64,000 bases of DNA from Sarcocystis neurona (taxonomy: Eukaryota > Apicomplexa > Conoidasida > Eucoccidiorida > Sarcocystidae): the NCBI GenBank assembly GCA_000727475.1, contig KL647288.1:965285-1029284 (forward strand), given 5' to 3'. Positions 11,001 to 41,183 of the stretch are shown piece after piece. The position numbers and the translations under genes were made by a program. How positions within the stretch are numbered: position 1 is the first letter of the stretch; each line of letters begins with the position of its first letter. Below the pieces are notes generated by a model. The model was not told the DNA's origin. It worked only from the letters and a program-made list of their open reading frames with translations, and ran no database searches.

Positions 11001-14000
11001 TGAAAACGTCCTTGCGACCAAATGTCTGTTGTGTCATCCGTTGTGTGTCTCTTCTTCTCGGGTGTGCATGCGGTTCGCCGAACTTCACTGCCGTGTACTT
11101 GCTTGTTCTGAGACGGGCAATGCAGACCAAGAGATTATTTAGATTATCACGCTGCGTACAACTTGCCCGCACGGCATTGGTGCACACACATGTTGAAGCA
11201 TGTATATACGCTGAATGCGGGTGACCTCCGGAGCATGAGTCTGCGCTCCGCGCTTGTTTTTCGGTTCATGAGGACGTTATAATACGGAGATACACGTGCC
11301 TGCGTACCCGTTTGCTGAGTGTGCATCATGTGCTTTGCTCTTCCAGGTGGGATGCATTTGTGCACATACGTGTACATCTACACATTCACATATATTTTCT
11401 CTGTGAGTATCTGACAAGGCATAGAGACTAGTCACACTACTGTGCGGAGGGTTGTGGACCTGGTCCGTGTACGCTGTGCGGGAGCGCCCGCAGCTGCGGC
11501 ACGTCGTGAGGAGATGAGCTGTGCGGAACAAGCACATCCATCCCGACTACGTACTCAAATGCAGCGATATACCCAGATCTGCTCGCATTAAAGGTTTTCG
11601 CTCGAGGATATGTTTCATCCACTTTTCGTTGTGAGCAGACACGTCTTTCCGGTCTTCGTTTCCTTGTTTTCTCTTGTCTGTACACCCGCGGCCCTGCAAG
11701 CGGTGACCTCCGTAGTGTGGCTACAGAGCGGCTGGGGCCGCCCGTCCGGGGTCGCCCGGTGTTAATGACTACCACCCCCAACTCGGATGAGAAGCCGTCT
11801 CTTTAGCCGCAACACGTCAATGCACACCGCTTAGCATGCCTTGAAACTCCTTCCACGGTCAAGAGCTGACGGGTTTTTGTGCGAAATGCAGGTTATTTTT
11901 TTCGCCCTGCAGCATTTGCTGGCCGGTGACGCGATTTTATGTGCTGCAACAAGAATGCGGGTAGTCGTACAAAACAGACACGCGGTCCACCACCTTCTCA
12001 ATTCATATGAGGGCTCCCAGGTGCCAGGGTGTTCAGGGGCTTTGCACATCTCTACATTGACGGCTTACCAAGCGTTCCTGCCGATGATGTGTGCGTTGCC
12101 CACCACGGTCAGATTGTAAATATTGACGCATACGAAAGTCGCTAGTTCCTCTCGCATTCACCTCGACTTTTTCTCCGTTCCCACAAGTATCGCCATCGCA
12201 TTATTGTGTTTCGTACAGCTCACTTTTTGGCACGCTCTGCAGCGTGTTACACTCCGGTACATACAGAACAGCTTGACATCCAGATGCGTGAGACAATCAA
12301 TCGCTTCCTGCCCAGCTCAGCGCCACGGTGCGAAGTGATCCGCTCGACAGGAAGGTGGCCTTTCGTTGCTTGAGACGAATGTCCGCGGTTTCTCTACCGC
12401 ACTTCAACTCCCCAAAATGATTGACGACCAACGACTTTCCGTGGTCCCGCCTCGCGGTGTCAAGTCCAGAGGAGGGTCTCGCAGCCCCGACCCGCCCGAA
12501 AATAAGATCTCTCCGCGGTGTAAGTCTTGCGAAGATGCTCAGGTGTCTTCTCCTTTGAACACTACAAAACTGCTGCGTAGCAACTTCTGTGGATGGCGGG
12601 GGTCGGGTGGCGACCACTACCCGGTGAAGAAGCCAGTCTCCCCCTCTGCCGAACTCGCGCGGGAGGATGTGTGTGGCGGGAAACCGCGTTTTGCTGTTGG
12701 CTGCGGTCGTCCCTAGAGTTGGCTTACAGTCGTAGGGCACAACTGTGAAGCGGCACCGAATTTGGCGTTTCTTCCTCTTATTTGTGTATCCCGCACGGTA
12801 CGACTACGTCCACACATCGAGGAAAACATCGCTGAATCTATGACGCACGCTCAACCCTGTCGTGCATGCCTCGCGATGTATCACCCATCTACCTACACAT
12901 ACACGTCTCTCTATACATTTCTGTATCTATGTGTCTATCTATGTAGAAAGTGCTCTCTAAATAAAAATTGTGTAACCTCAAGCCGAGCATACGCCTTTAG
13001 GTTTTACGTCTGAGTGTAGCACATCAATGAAACGGAGCCTCCTTTTGTCGTAGGACTGCGCGGCCGTGCTGCAACCATCTCGCGCATTCCTCCGCGTGGC
13101 AGGAAATGCGCCAGGGAGAGAGAGAGTTTTCTTCCGGACACGTGCTTCTCGCCGCATGGGATATGCAGCTGCTGCCGCTGACGTGCAGGACACCCCTGTA
13201 GAGCCTAACTTACCTTTTCCTACCTTGTGAATTCAGATCGATTGAGTCTCAGCTTTACCTCCGCACATCCGGTTTCACTTTAAGACGCGACTACTGCACC
13301 GGTTTGCATTTCTCGTCTAGATGCCAAACAAGAGATACCAGCATTTGCAAGTATGCGTACAAGTGCGTGCCGCACACCGACGGGTGTGGCACGTCCACGT
13401 ATCTTGTGTGTGTACGAATTCCCATTTGTGTGTATGTTACCATGTGTCTCTGAACTCAGAACTGTTTGTATCTCTGTGGCCATGTGCATTTTTTAGGTCA
13501 ACACTTATTACGCAATACGTAACATACTTCTACGCATGCTTGCAAATGCTGATATCTCTTGTCTTACTGGCGTCACAGACACTCGCACCAAACACAGAGT
13601 GTATCTCTACGCATCGTCTGCTCCTCGTTTTGACATGGCCATCCGCGCACACACAGAATCGACTCATTTAATTTAGCTGCCTCCTCGATATCTGCACGTC
13701 CATCAAAAATTCATCCTCCTCTCTCTATGTATATATTTATTGTGAAGTGCATACGCCACCATCCTTCGTTGTACCTACACATACGTATCGTCTTGATAAA
13801 TAAAAGTATCCTCACACATAGACTACGGGTATGCGTTCGTGCGTTCCCCTAGAATATTCGCACCCGTACGTGTGTGTATATGCATACTCTAATATTATTC
13901 ACCTATATATGCATACGTGTCCTTCTTGTACGCGCATATTCGTACATACGTATAACCACACACATATTTGTGAAGGGGTAGATAATCACTCGGGTGTACG

Positions 14001-14109
14001 TACACTGCACGGGTGCCATCGGTTCAGTCACCCAAAGAAAGAGATGCGCTTTTGAGGGAAAAGAGGGCTAGGGGTGAACGCTGCCAGCAGACCGTTCCGT
14101 CGGTATTTT
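5061..14109. other. Long intergenic region between NOP10 and GDH
   Basis: No coding exon is recognised on either strand. The stretch contains degenerate TG/TA/CGTA runs (about 5600-5760, 9510-9780, 13860-13970), a TA/GATA microsatellite patch near 7680-7830, and a GC-balanced block at about 10.7-13.2 kb with only short unconvincing frames. A 135-codon minus-strand ATG frame at 6593-7000 has a hydrophobic stretch but no recognisable family. Short exons of unrecognised genes could be missed. Confidence 0.5.
7736..7830. repeat. TA and GATA microsatellite
   Basis: A perfect TA run of about 20 bases is followed by interrupted TAGATA units. Confidence 0.7.
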
Positions 14110-14821
14110 ACATCCTTCTCCTCGAGTTCTTTTGTCTCCACAGCCGTTTCCTTCTCGTGTGTTTCTTTTCTCCTTCGGCTTTTTCTCTTTCTGCCAGCGC
14201 CTCTTTCTCTTGTCCTCCTCCTCCAGCTCTCCCTCTTGTGCTTCACGTGTGCTGCTGGGAGAATTGCCAGCTTTCTTCGACTTGCCTCAACATTACATTT
14301 GTCTTCTTTCTGCTACTTCTGCAGTTCCTCTGATTTGTCGTGTAACTGCGCCATCATCGCGAGTTTTCCTGTTCTCCTCCTCCGCACTTTTTTATTCGAA
14401 GTTCTCCTCTCGCTTCTATATCTGTACTTCTTTTCGTTCCTTCCTGCGAGCGATTCTTCCTCCCTTTCTTCCCCTGCCCTGCTGCCGCTTCCATCTCTTT
14501 GCCGTGTTTTCAACTGGACTGCTGTGTCTTCTTTTTTCTCTCCCCCCCGCTGCTTCTCTTCTTTTCTTGCTGCCCTTCTTCTGCTTTGTCTACTTGCTTT
14601 CCCCCTCCGTTGGCTTCGATCTGCAACAGGGCGCGCACTTCTCTATCCCGTAGATAGAGTTCCTTCGGCGTTTTCTTTTTCCCGACTTCTCCTCCTCCTT
14701 TTCTGCTTCTTCTTTATCCTCTTCTTCACCTCTCTCTTTCTCGCGGTGATCTCTGTTTTAATCTGTATCACTTCTGTGCTTACTTGCTTTCTTCTTTCGC
14801 TGCTGCTTCCCTTCGACAGGC
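14110..14821 (+). repeat. Pyrimidine-rich tract ending at the GDH start codon
   Basis: About 700 bases of C/T-rich DNA with CTTC, CTCCTC and CTGCT words end in a TTCCCTTCGACAG just two bases before the GDH ATG. That ending has the form of a splice acceptor, so the tract may be the 3' part of an intron in the 5' UTR, or of one separating an unseen upstream exon. It could also be the promoter region. The long Ser/Leu/Phe frames here are compositional. Confidence 0.6.
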
Positions 14822-31533
<16,712 letters not shown>

Positions 31534-34050
31534 ACAAAATCTTCAGGAGACGCATATATGTGTGTATGTGTATATTTGCGTACGTATGTATGTGTACGCG
31601 TCTGAGGGGTACGCTGGAGGACCGAGGCCCGGATAAATATCTGCTTATGTGGAAGAAAATGAAGTTGCTACTGGGGAGAAAGGGAACAAAGCGGAAGAGG
31701 ATAAATAGGGGGAAGAGGCGAAGAATTCAGCGCTGCCGCTGAAGCACAAGAGACAGACTGACGAAATGTCAAAAGCGCAGGAGGAGGAGGAGACATGACG
31801 AAAAGGAAGGCGGTACGGGAGACTGGAAGAAGGAGACGGGGTAGACGATGACGTGAATTGTGAAACAAAAGGCAAATGTGTACAAGCCAGAATAGGCGAC
31901 AAAAGAACAACGCAGATAAATCACGTTGGGAAAAAGCAGGTAGGTAGTGCGGGGAAGTTGAAGGAAGGAAGGCTGCAAACGATTGTCGAGAGGAAGGATG
32001 AGACAGCAACAGCCTTGTACAGCCGACTTGTGGACATGGTGATTTACTGCAGCAACATGCGTCCGTCGACGTCGGACGGCGGGGGAATAGAGCAGGAGAT
32101 TGAGAGAGAGGGGGGATGCAGAGACCGCTGCGGCATCATCGGTATACGTAGAGCAGTAAAAAGACGAATAAAATTTGGCGACGACAGAGAAGAAGTACGA
32201 AGGAGAGGCGAAAAGCAGAGGTTATCTCTGAAAGGAAAAAAGATGAAGAGAGGGAAGAAACGGCGCGCAGCAAACGAGAACCTCGTGGCGGCAGATGGCG
32301 GTCGCATGGAGGGAAGAAGGAGATGTAGGCACAATGTAGCTGGGACGACGAAGTTGACGAGAAACAAAAGAAGAATAGAAAGAAAAAGAAGTAACACAAC
32401 CTGCAGGAACAGCAGGAATATCATCATTGGCGCTTAGTTGAGAAGACGAGGAAGAAGTTATCTGACTAGAAAGCATAAGCGCGACGGCGTTGACAGGTGA
32501 AGAGAAGCAAAGCAACCGAAAGAGACACGAAGAGGAGAGGTGAGAGATGAGGAGAAAGGAGATTGCTTGCCTAGAAACTGGTTCGCCTCCCCCCCTGCTG
32601 TTCTCGCTGTTGCTGCGACTGCTGTTTCTGCTGCTGCTCTCTGCTGCTATGGCAAAGCTTACTGTTGCTCCCATATTTGCTGCTGCTCTGTGTGACCTCC
32701 TCCTCCGCACTAACGCCAATTGCAAAAACTCTTTGGAGGTTTGCAGAAGTGAAGAACAGAGGCGAGTAATTCCTAAAAAAATTAACCCGCCGCCCAGCAG
32801 TTGATACACCCACTTGGCTACCAAACCCACGTCTCCCGCGCGTTTCCCGCCGAAAGGAAATCGGAGGAAGAAGTCTCTGTTTCTGCAGTCGCGCACGTAC
32901 CCACATGCGTCCCACTCATACAAATTCGTGTAGAAGCAAAAAACTACCTGGCTGACGTGGCATCCGTGATCGCGCGCGTAGTGGATTCCATTTCTCAGCA
33001 CAGAAGCCCTGCTGTGTGTGTGTGTGTGTGTGTGTGTAATTGTGAGCTCATAAAAATGTATTTATATATCCACGCATATGATAACAAAAGGTAATTGCTG
33101 CAGACGCAGGAAGTGCAAATCTGATATGGACTCCCTATGCATATATATATATATACATATATGTACTTACGTCGTTGTTTACGACGGTTGCAGGTCTACT
33201 TAAGTGAAATCCAAATGTAAGGCTGCTGGTCAAAGTCGACCTCCCACGTCGTTCAGCGGTCCACCTTCGCCCACGAACACTATTAAAGATGATTTTGGAC
33301 GCAGCTTAAAAGCACGTATGCATGAGTCCAGCATACGCGTCAGCATACGAGTGCATCTAGGGAAACATACACGAAAATATATGTATGTATGGACACAGAG
33401 AAAGAACGATAGACAGCAGATCGGTGTGCATCTGTGTGAGCCTGTATGGCGAATGGAGCAATAGCTACACAGACAGAGAGGCAGCTCAATATATGGGCTT
33501 TCTTGAAGTTTTGTCTCAGTAGAAGACGCTGGCATTCTGTTCTGCTTTGATCAGCTGCTCTTCTTTACACCTTGTACCTGTTGACACTAAGAAGACGCCC
33601 GCAGCTGGAGGTAGCGACGTGTACTGCAAATGTACGGAAAAACAAAGACAGTCCTACAGGCAGCTACGTATGGACGTACGTCTCGTGTGCGATATCACCT
33701 GTATAGTACAGTCCTACATATTTATAGTATATGGGAAACTTACGCTTGTACATCTTCCATTGATACGTCTGCTGATCTTTCCAGTCCTGTATATATATAT
33801 ATACATATATGTATATGTGGGTGAGCGCAACTTCGCTTTCAGTACATCTGCTACAATTTCAATTTCACATTGAAACATATCAATGAAGTGTACACACGTG
33901 CTTACGTAAAGGACGCAGTACGTATCAATACGAGGATAAACGTAATTACGCTGGTCCCCACGCAGGCGCTCTGCACACGGGATCATATATACACACCTAA
34001 GGGTGATACGGTCCCACTCTTGAGGTACAAAAGATATGAAGTGAATGCGC
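31534..34050. other. Intergenic DNA downstream of GDH
   Basis: From about 31,640 to 32,540 the + strand is strongly purine-rich (GAAGAGG, GGAGGAGG). This is followed by a short CTG cluster (32,590-32,690), a TG run (about 33,012-33,038) and TA/TG-rich DNA. No coding exon is recognised. Confidence 0.5.
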
Positions 34051-35138
34051 ATATGTGAAATTGGTCTCAATTATACGTATGCCACTTTCAACTATTTGTA
34101 CTGGCGTACACATACGGACAGTTGTCAGCAGATGGCTGAAGCGGTGTCCGCCACTTCAGATGTTAGAGGTGTATACACAAACGTGTGCAGCCGGCATCGT
34201 CAGGGCCTCAAGTTACATTCTATAATTTTTAAATGCATGCACGCTTCGGAGCTAGTGTACAGAGTAACGAATAGGGATGTGAAGGTCACAATTAATCTTC
34301 TATTAGTCTGTTCAAAGAGCTGCAGAATAACCGCGAAATATAGTAAAGGTGCCGTGACCTTTGCACAGACACACGCACACCTGTAGAAAACATACAAATG
34401 CATGAAACGCAGCAACAGCGCACTGCCACTGACAGCGCCGCATAACTCCAAGTATGCGAGCCTGTGTACCAACAACGATGCTGCACCAACACACAACCAG
34501 CAATGCAGTTCGCAGTCCGGTGCGCGCACTCGAGGTTGCAAGCTGTCAATTTTGCATTGCTGTCTGGGGAGTTTGCGGGCCTTCCATGGAACTGCCTGAT
34601 ACGTGTAGAGATCAGTTTGCGCCATCCCCATACACACCTCGAACGTAATGGGTCTGCTTTTTTTTCCGCCTTTTGGTCGAAAAGGCTACTCTTTTTACGC
34701 AAGGAGTTCGTGACCGCGCCAGCGGATCATCTTGCTTCAAGCTTCACGTGCTGCGTCGTGAAATGTAAAGCAGCACTGAGCAGGCGTTGTTGCCTGACTG
34801 ACGAACACATTGGTGGCTCTTTTTGTCAGCATAGTAGTTGACGAGGAATGCATTTCCAAACACTTTCACCTTTTGGCTGTAGAGCTCATAAAGAACCACA
34901 CATACGTATGTGTACACATATATGTATACACAGTGCAGTGCACTCTGTTACTGGTGGAACGAACGTCCAGAGAGATCAATTCTTTTGACACAGTGGACAG
35001 AGATGATCTTGTTACTACGCGTGCACGCCTATATTTGTGTATACAGCCCGTCTGGGCTTTCAACGTGTAAAGTTAGAGAACGTGCGCATCGCAGGCGCTT
35101 GCCCCTCTGCTACAGCACGCACTCGGTGTATATGACAT

Positions 35139-35559
35139 ATGTACACGTCAACGCATATGCGACACGGTAGTCTCTGCACGGACCTTGCATACGAGCGCAC
35201 TTTTGTACCACAATTTGGAGCAAGAAGTGTCAGGAAAAACGGTGCTGCAAACGCAATACCGATGGAGTTCGACGTCCCAAAATGCACCTTTGTCGTAAGG
35301 GGTATCAGTGCCACGTGGCAAAACGCTGGACAAGACCTTCTACTCCGCTCCTCAGATGCCGCAGTTCGACGTAACACCTGCGCCTGTAGCGCCTTTCCAG
35401 CTGTTTCAAAATGCCAGGCAACTTGCACTTTTTCGCAAGCTAGCCATCTGTCGGGCACTACACGTACCTCGAGTTAGGGGTAGCTATCTCGAAAAGATGG
35501 ACACCATGAGCAGTGGTGAAGTCGCAGAGCCGTTCCCCTCTAGATCGACATTAATGTAG
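35139..35559 (+). pseudogene. Possible broken coding fragment, unrecognised
   Basis: Two overlapping frames read sensibly in succession. The first (35139 to about 35320) includes AIPMEFDVPKCTFVVRG; the second (to the TAG at 35557-35559) includes APVAPFQLFQNARQLALF and then acidic/Ser residues. The join needs a frameshift or a short intron. I do not recognise the product, and the call rests only on protein-like composition. Confidence 0.2.
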
Positions 35560-38500
35560 TGCACCCTCGTGGTCCCTCGCGGCCAGGTGGCCGCCAGCGT
35601 GGTTAACAAGGGAGTAATCTTAGCTTGACTTTATTTTTGATAAACAATGTGCGGTGGTAGACTGAGCACCTGCCCAATACTTGTTGCACAGCGGTAGCTC
35701 GACTCTCAACAAGGTACAAGCGGCAGCATTATGAACTGCAACAGCGCACCACAAGGTGAGTTATCTTCGCAGTCAATCTGCCTCTACCGACACTAGACAC
35801 CTATACGTATAACCATGGAAAAGAGACGTGCACGTTCAGGAAGACTCGCCGCCACCGTTTTCAGGCCTGCCCAGCTGTTCACTCACATAAGAAGACCTCT
35901 GGGGGTCTTGAAACTTCCTCCTTTTTACTCTTCGGTGTGGCTTTAACCGGTGTCGTCTACAAGAGCGGATGGCCACTCTTTACTTGCTACTCATAGCGTG
36001 TCTCCAAATCTTCGTTTCGTTTTGTCTCCGCGTCAGTAAGTGGTACTTCTCCAGGCAAGCGCTATTTTCATGACCTGCTGAGAGGATTCTGCTTGTTAGA
36101 CGGCAAAGCCTTGAGTCAAACGTGGAACGAACACACTTATAACGTGTGCCCGAGAGTGAGGTGGCCTTGTGATGAAAGAGGTGTGCTGAGCCTGTCGGAA
36201 AACTCATTACAGACTACATTTCTCCTCAAGAAGCAGGTGCACGAACAAGACTGTGGAGTCTTCTGAACCGATTCCCTTGCAGATCTGCATGTTTTCTCCC
36301 CACATGTACGTCTTTCGGTGTAGTGTCTGAAAGGATTTCAAACACATAGGAATACTCTGGTCGGTGCGCGCCGTGTCGAGCTGTGTCGCAGGTGCACTTT
36401 TTGATCCGGAAAAGCAGATCTCCTGCAACGCCTTCGTTGCCGTAGGGAGTAGTTTCCCACTTTTCTTAGTATGAGCAGCAGTCTGAAACGGGAAGTCGTC
36501 ACTAGACGGTTGTAGACAAGCAGAGCGTCAAAGCAGTAAACAAGACATACAGTCGATAACGGAGACAGCGCCGGCAGTTGTTTTCTCTGTCGTAGCGCAA
36601 ATGATTTGCTTGAGCAGAGGGTGGCAAGATAACCAGAAATGTAACTGCTCACATCTGCCCCCCTGTCAAGCGTGGTCGGCTATCAGATGTTCAAAGTGGT
36701 TTAGGAACATCGACAGCATCAATCATCGTAACACGGAAAAATCGTCTGTATTTCAAAGGCGACGTTCTCCGTCTACTCACAATGTCGTGACCCGCTGTGT
36801 ACCCGGTCGCTCTGTACAACTACAAAAGTCGATACGCTCCTGAACAACAGTTCAGGTGACTACCTTACGCAGTGTTCTGACGTCTTACGTGTACGTGGAC
36901 AGAAGTTCGCGAGTCAGTCTTCACAACCCACTTGTATCACGTGTCCCACTTCCCACTCCTACCGGTGAGGCCTACGATTCGAGAACATCCGTATGTTTCG
37001 GCTGCTTAGACTTACTGCTGCTTAGACGTTTTTCCGCGACTCACACTACTGCAGTTGATTTCGCTTCAACTGCGCTGAAACGCAGGCGAACCGAAATCCA
37101 GTGTGGGAAAGCCGGACGTACTTTGCTCTTAGCCTCCACCTGTACGGCCGTGGCACGGCAGCCTTAGAGATATGTGGCATTTCGGCGGCACATGGGCAGC
37201 CACCCTGGTAACTCGAATAATTCGACAACGTCGACGCGGCGCGCTGGTACCGTTAAACCCAGTCCAGAGTCAGTGGCTCCTTACCTAGGCTAGGATTGAA
37301 GTTTTGCGCTGGAGCGTTCTACGTGTGGTCGTGCTACCGCGAGGCGCTTAGCTTGGCACGCCCACTAAAGGAACAACAGGGTGCGCCAACGAAGCCCCTC
37401 TCCCCTTTCCTGCCCGCTGCTGCACACATACAAAGGGAGAGATTTGTCCTGCGAGCAAAAAGTAGGACCTGGTGTGCCAGCAGCCCAGCTGCACGCATAC
37501 GGAGGGATAAGACGGGAGAATATGATGTTATAGATCGGGGAAGGCGCGCGAGCGAGGAGCAAGCTGGTTTGGAAATCCTTTGGCTAATAGGTGGGCCGGC
37601 GTTGACTTTTTTCGGCTGCAAACTCTAGTCGGGTGCTCCATATGTACGCACGATTTAGGTTTATTCAAAAGATAGAATCTAAACAGCATTGCATTTATGC
37701 TGTCACGTGAACGCCGTCGTGGGCACCACCACCGTTTTGCGGACGCCTCGTAAGATTCTACCAGGAGAGTAGAGCTTTGCTTGAGCGCCAGGCATGAGTA
37801 ATTCTGTTGCAGATGACGTTGTCTAGGATGGTTCTTTAGCAGTTGTTTCGCAGACAAAGTACCTTACATAATACTGTTCCAAACACAGCCCGGTTTGGTT
37901 TATTAAGCTGGCGGTCATGCGTTCTAAACCGGCATCAGTCTCCCGTGCTTGGCAAAGCTGCATGATTTAATTTACACTTGTCATATTGTTTGGTGCCAGG
38001 GCGGCTGGTGCCCAGGACGACTGACAAGCGTGCTGCAACACTGGTGAGGTTCATCGCCACCTAGCATAGGCGTTCAACGACCTCTCGTCTCTACGGCTGC
38101 TTGCAGTGGGCTGGCTCAGCCCACTTTTTGTCGGCCGCAACACTGTGTTATTTTACTCCTATTTTGCCCAGTCACGTAGTCGCTCCACACGCCGCAGTGC
38201 TCAGAAGGGTGAGATCAAATACAAGCGGACGATGTCTCCACCGTACAGTTCTCCGCTCTCTGAAGACTGCTGCCTGAGGACTCAGCAAGAAAACCCAACG
38301 TAAAGAGACAACACATCTCACCTAGAAGAGCTACTGACGACTACTTCAGCTCACTTGGAAGGCCGTTGTTCGGATTCAAGTGCCGCTAGGCACTGGCGGG
38401 CGCTGCCGTGCTTCACAGGACATAAACAATTCAGCTCCTTCTTCTGAAATGCAAGGAAGGCCATTCTCCATGGCGCGTGCGGTGGATTTGATGCTACTTC

Positions 38501-39143
38501 TGCCCGACCCACCTGGCAGCAGCAGACTCAGAAGGCTCCCCTAACCAGCGCCACACTTCTTTTTCCGTATGGCTGAGCGATGCAGCCGCTTGAACAGCCG
38601 CTCAGCCCGCACACAGCAGTTCAGGCAATGGAAGTTTCTGCCACTTGCGTGGCACTGGTGCGCCTGAGTGTCGAATGCTGGCTTCTAGAGTTCCCGCCGT
38701 GCTACACCCCGGACTTCTGCACTAGTGTGTCGCACACATGCAGATCAATTGTGTATGAACCTGTCTCTCCGATACACCGCAAGGGTAACTGCCTGTATGC
38801 AACATCTGCAGGGCCCGTCAGTCTACCGAATACTGCGTACTCACCATCATGGTAAGGACAAGGCATTTATTTCGGCACGTCCTGCAAGCAGTGCCCTCTG
38901 TTGTACACACAAAAGGAGCGAGAAGCTCTGAACTTACGTGAACTGCCAACTTCACGTTTCTGTGGCTGACCTTGCGACCCCTGTTGAGAAAATTGACACG
39001 TTGCTCACACTGCGACGTAAAGCGCTGAACTTTACATGGACTTCCAACGTCACTTGCTGTGGCTGATTTTGTGACGACAGTCGAAACTATTGAGATGTCT
39101 GTTGAGGGACGGGACGCAGCAGTGAACCAAAGAGTGCACCAGC

Positions 39144-39353
39144 AAGCACTTGCAGGAATTCCGTGTAGATTACGGAGATATCTACGACGCGGCATTCACT
39201 GCGTCCGCGTGCGCTGGTCAAGGGCGAGCGCATTTTACCACCATCCGCATGTGGTGGAGATTCTCACTGAGTAAGTCGATCCGCCGCAGTTCTAGCCCTC
39301 TCCGAAGGGGAGAAGTGGACTACATTACTGACGCGCCGGAAACTGTAACTTAA
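39144..39353 (+). pseudogene. Possible retrotransposon reverse transcriptase fragment
   Basis: The + strand frame reads LQEFRVDYGDIYDAAFTASA, which resembles the start of the Ty1/copia reverse transcriptase (the region with VDYxxTFAPV and the following SIR motif). Similarity fades after about 25 residues and no catalytic YxDD motif is visible nearby. Weak, by-eye resemblance only. Confidence 0.25.
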
Positions 39354-40170
39354 TACTGGTCACGTGTACCTCTGTTGGGGAACCGTGCCACTGTCCCCTG
39401 TAGTCGACTCAAAACTCTACAGTCTACACTTGCTGAAGTAAAGAGATTTCTCGGTACCACACACACTGCCTCTGTCGTGCAGTGGACCTCAAAGCGCCCA
39501 CCCGCGTTCAACTTCTGGCAGAGACAATTGCGCTTGTAAATAGTGATGGCGCGTGGTCGCAGTTTGAAGAAGTTTGACCTGGCGGCTATGGAAGAAAGCC
39601 CACCGTCATGTCCTCAGTCCCCGTCAGGTGAAGCGGGTGCACTCGCTACTCCCTCTCTTGAAACGAAATCGGTTGCACGCTTGTCCACTTGAGCTTTCGG
39701 AAGAGCCGAGTCAACAGGGCCACACTAACCTCCGTTACATAGTTCCGCTGCACACACAGAATAGACCCTTGGTGAAAATCACGACAGCGCAGACCAAATG
39801 CGCCACTGTTTGCTCACGACGTTTCTGCACTGACAAAGACTGCACAGGATGAAGCTAACTACTTGCCCTATTAGCACGGCCTGGTCCTCGACAGGCTATT
39901 TTCTACTTTTGCGTGGAACACGTCTCACAAGGAAAACTGCAGAACGCCAAAACAGGGCGATACCTTCATGAGGAGGGTGGCACATTCGAGTACCATGTTC
40001 GCGAAAGGCCCACTGTTTGCCACGACGAAAATCGAAAAACCCCCAAAGACATTAATAAGCTTAATACCAGTGGCTGACTAGAAAAGCAACGAGAGAAAGA
40101 GCGTGTAGACCCTGCTCATTGCTGGTGACGACTGAAGAAAAAAAAGCCCTCGACTCTCGCGCCTTGCAGC

Positions 40171-40958
40171 ATGTTTCCAGCAGTAGGCTTGTTTTCTAGA
40201 CGCTCATCCGTTGCTCCAGCTGGCGACCCCTTGTGTGTAAAAGTCTATCGCCGGAGATCTTTACAGCGCGGCGCCCCCGATGCGCTGCACGCACTACTGG
40301 CCAGATACCAAGTAACCTTGAAAGACCCACACAACTTCCTACCCCAGGGCCTAAGAAGGCAATGCAAACTTGAATGGATAGAAAGCTCTAGGAAAACAAA
40401 GGAGGGAAAAGTGCTCTATAAAGGGACCTCGGTGATGACGTCTCTGAAGACACGTGCCGCCCGGACACCTCGCCCAACAGTGCCACGACATTTTTGAACC
40501 TCAACTTCGCACGGGGGACGTAGTAAACTATAAGTCAGCAAATAACGCATTGCCGCCAACAAACACAGTTTTACCCACCCAACACAACAAAGCAGTTTCA
40601 GAAACATTTAGCTCCACGGTAGCTCTTGCAGCCCAACGTGACATAATGCTGTCCCAAACGAACCCTTCGTTGACTATCTGTCATCCGTTTGTCCCAAATG
40701 CTAATAGAGAAGATCCTGAACATCTAGAACATGCACAAAAGAGACGTGAGCGCCGCAGAAAAGGCACTGCTCAATGACGTTGTTAAGCATAACCTGCTGA
40801 TGGCATTCTCATGCATATTGTGGCCTCTTCAACTTCAACGATACAGGAATCACGCTCCCCCGTACACGTGTGAAATGTTCTACCCACCCAGGGACGCATA
40901 TGGAGGGTACACAGTCGTGTTTGTTGATGGACAAGCCAAACAGCTTCAAAGGTCGTGA
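40171..40958 (+). pseudogene. Possible Ty3/gypsy-like pol remnants
   Basis: The first part (40171-40494) includes LHALLARYQVTLKDPHNFLP, which resembles the lead-in to a Ty3/gypsy reverse transcriptase (LL..Y.DVF.d.LP.gLP). The second part (40731-40955) includes DAYGGYTVVFVDGQAKQ, which resembles the integrase core (ydaIlVfVDRltK). The two lie in the same order as reverse transcriptase and integrase but too close together, with the catalytic domains missing. If correct, it is a heavily deleted fossil. Confidence 0.3.
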
Positions 40959-41023
40959 CAGTAGGACAGATCATGTGAACGTACCGCCCGTCCTCGACAA
41001 CAAACCAGCAGCTCACGATATCT

Positions 41024-41103
41024 GACAGTCCCTTCTCTAGTTTATTACAGTAAGGCAAGGAGAAAGCATTCATCTGGACTTGGAGATCGCCGTGGAAAAG
41101 AAT
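41024..41103 (+). repeat. 80-bp tandem duplication, copy 1
   Basis: Starts GACAGTCCCTTCTCTAG and ends GTGGAAAAGAAT. It abuts a second copy with four base differences. Confidence 0.95.
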
Positions 41104-41183
41104 GACAGTCCCTTCTCTAGTTTATCACAGTAAGGCAAGGGGAAAGCATTTATCTGGACGTGGAGATCGCCGTGGAAAAGAAT
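41104..41183 (+). repeat. 80-bp tandem duplication, copy 2
   Basis: Immediate head-to-tail copy of 41024-41103, 76 of 80 bases identical by eye, so a fairly recent event. Confidence 0.95.

Noticed and set aside
12297..12740. 147-codon minus-strand frame overlapping a 116-codon + strand frame
   Set aside because: Both begin at non-ATG codons and overlap each other in GC-rich DNA. Neither shows a recognisable motif or partner exon.
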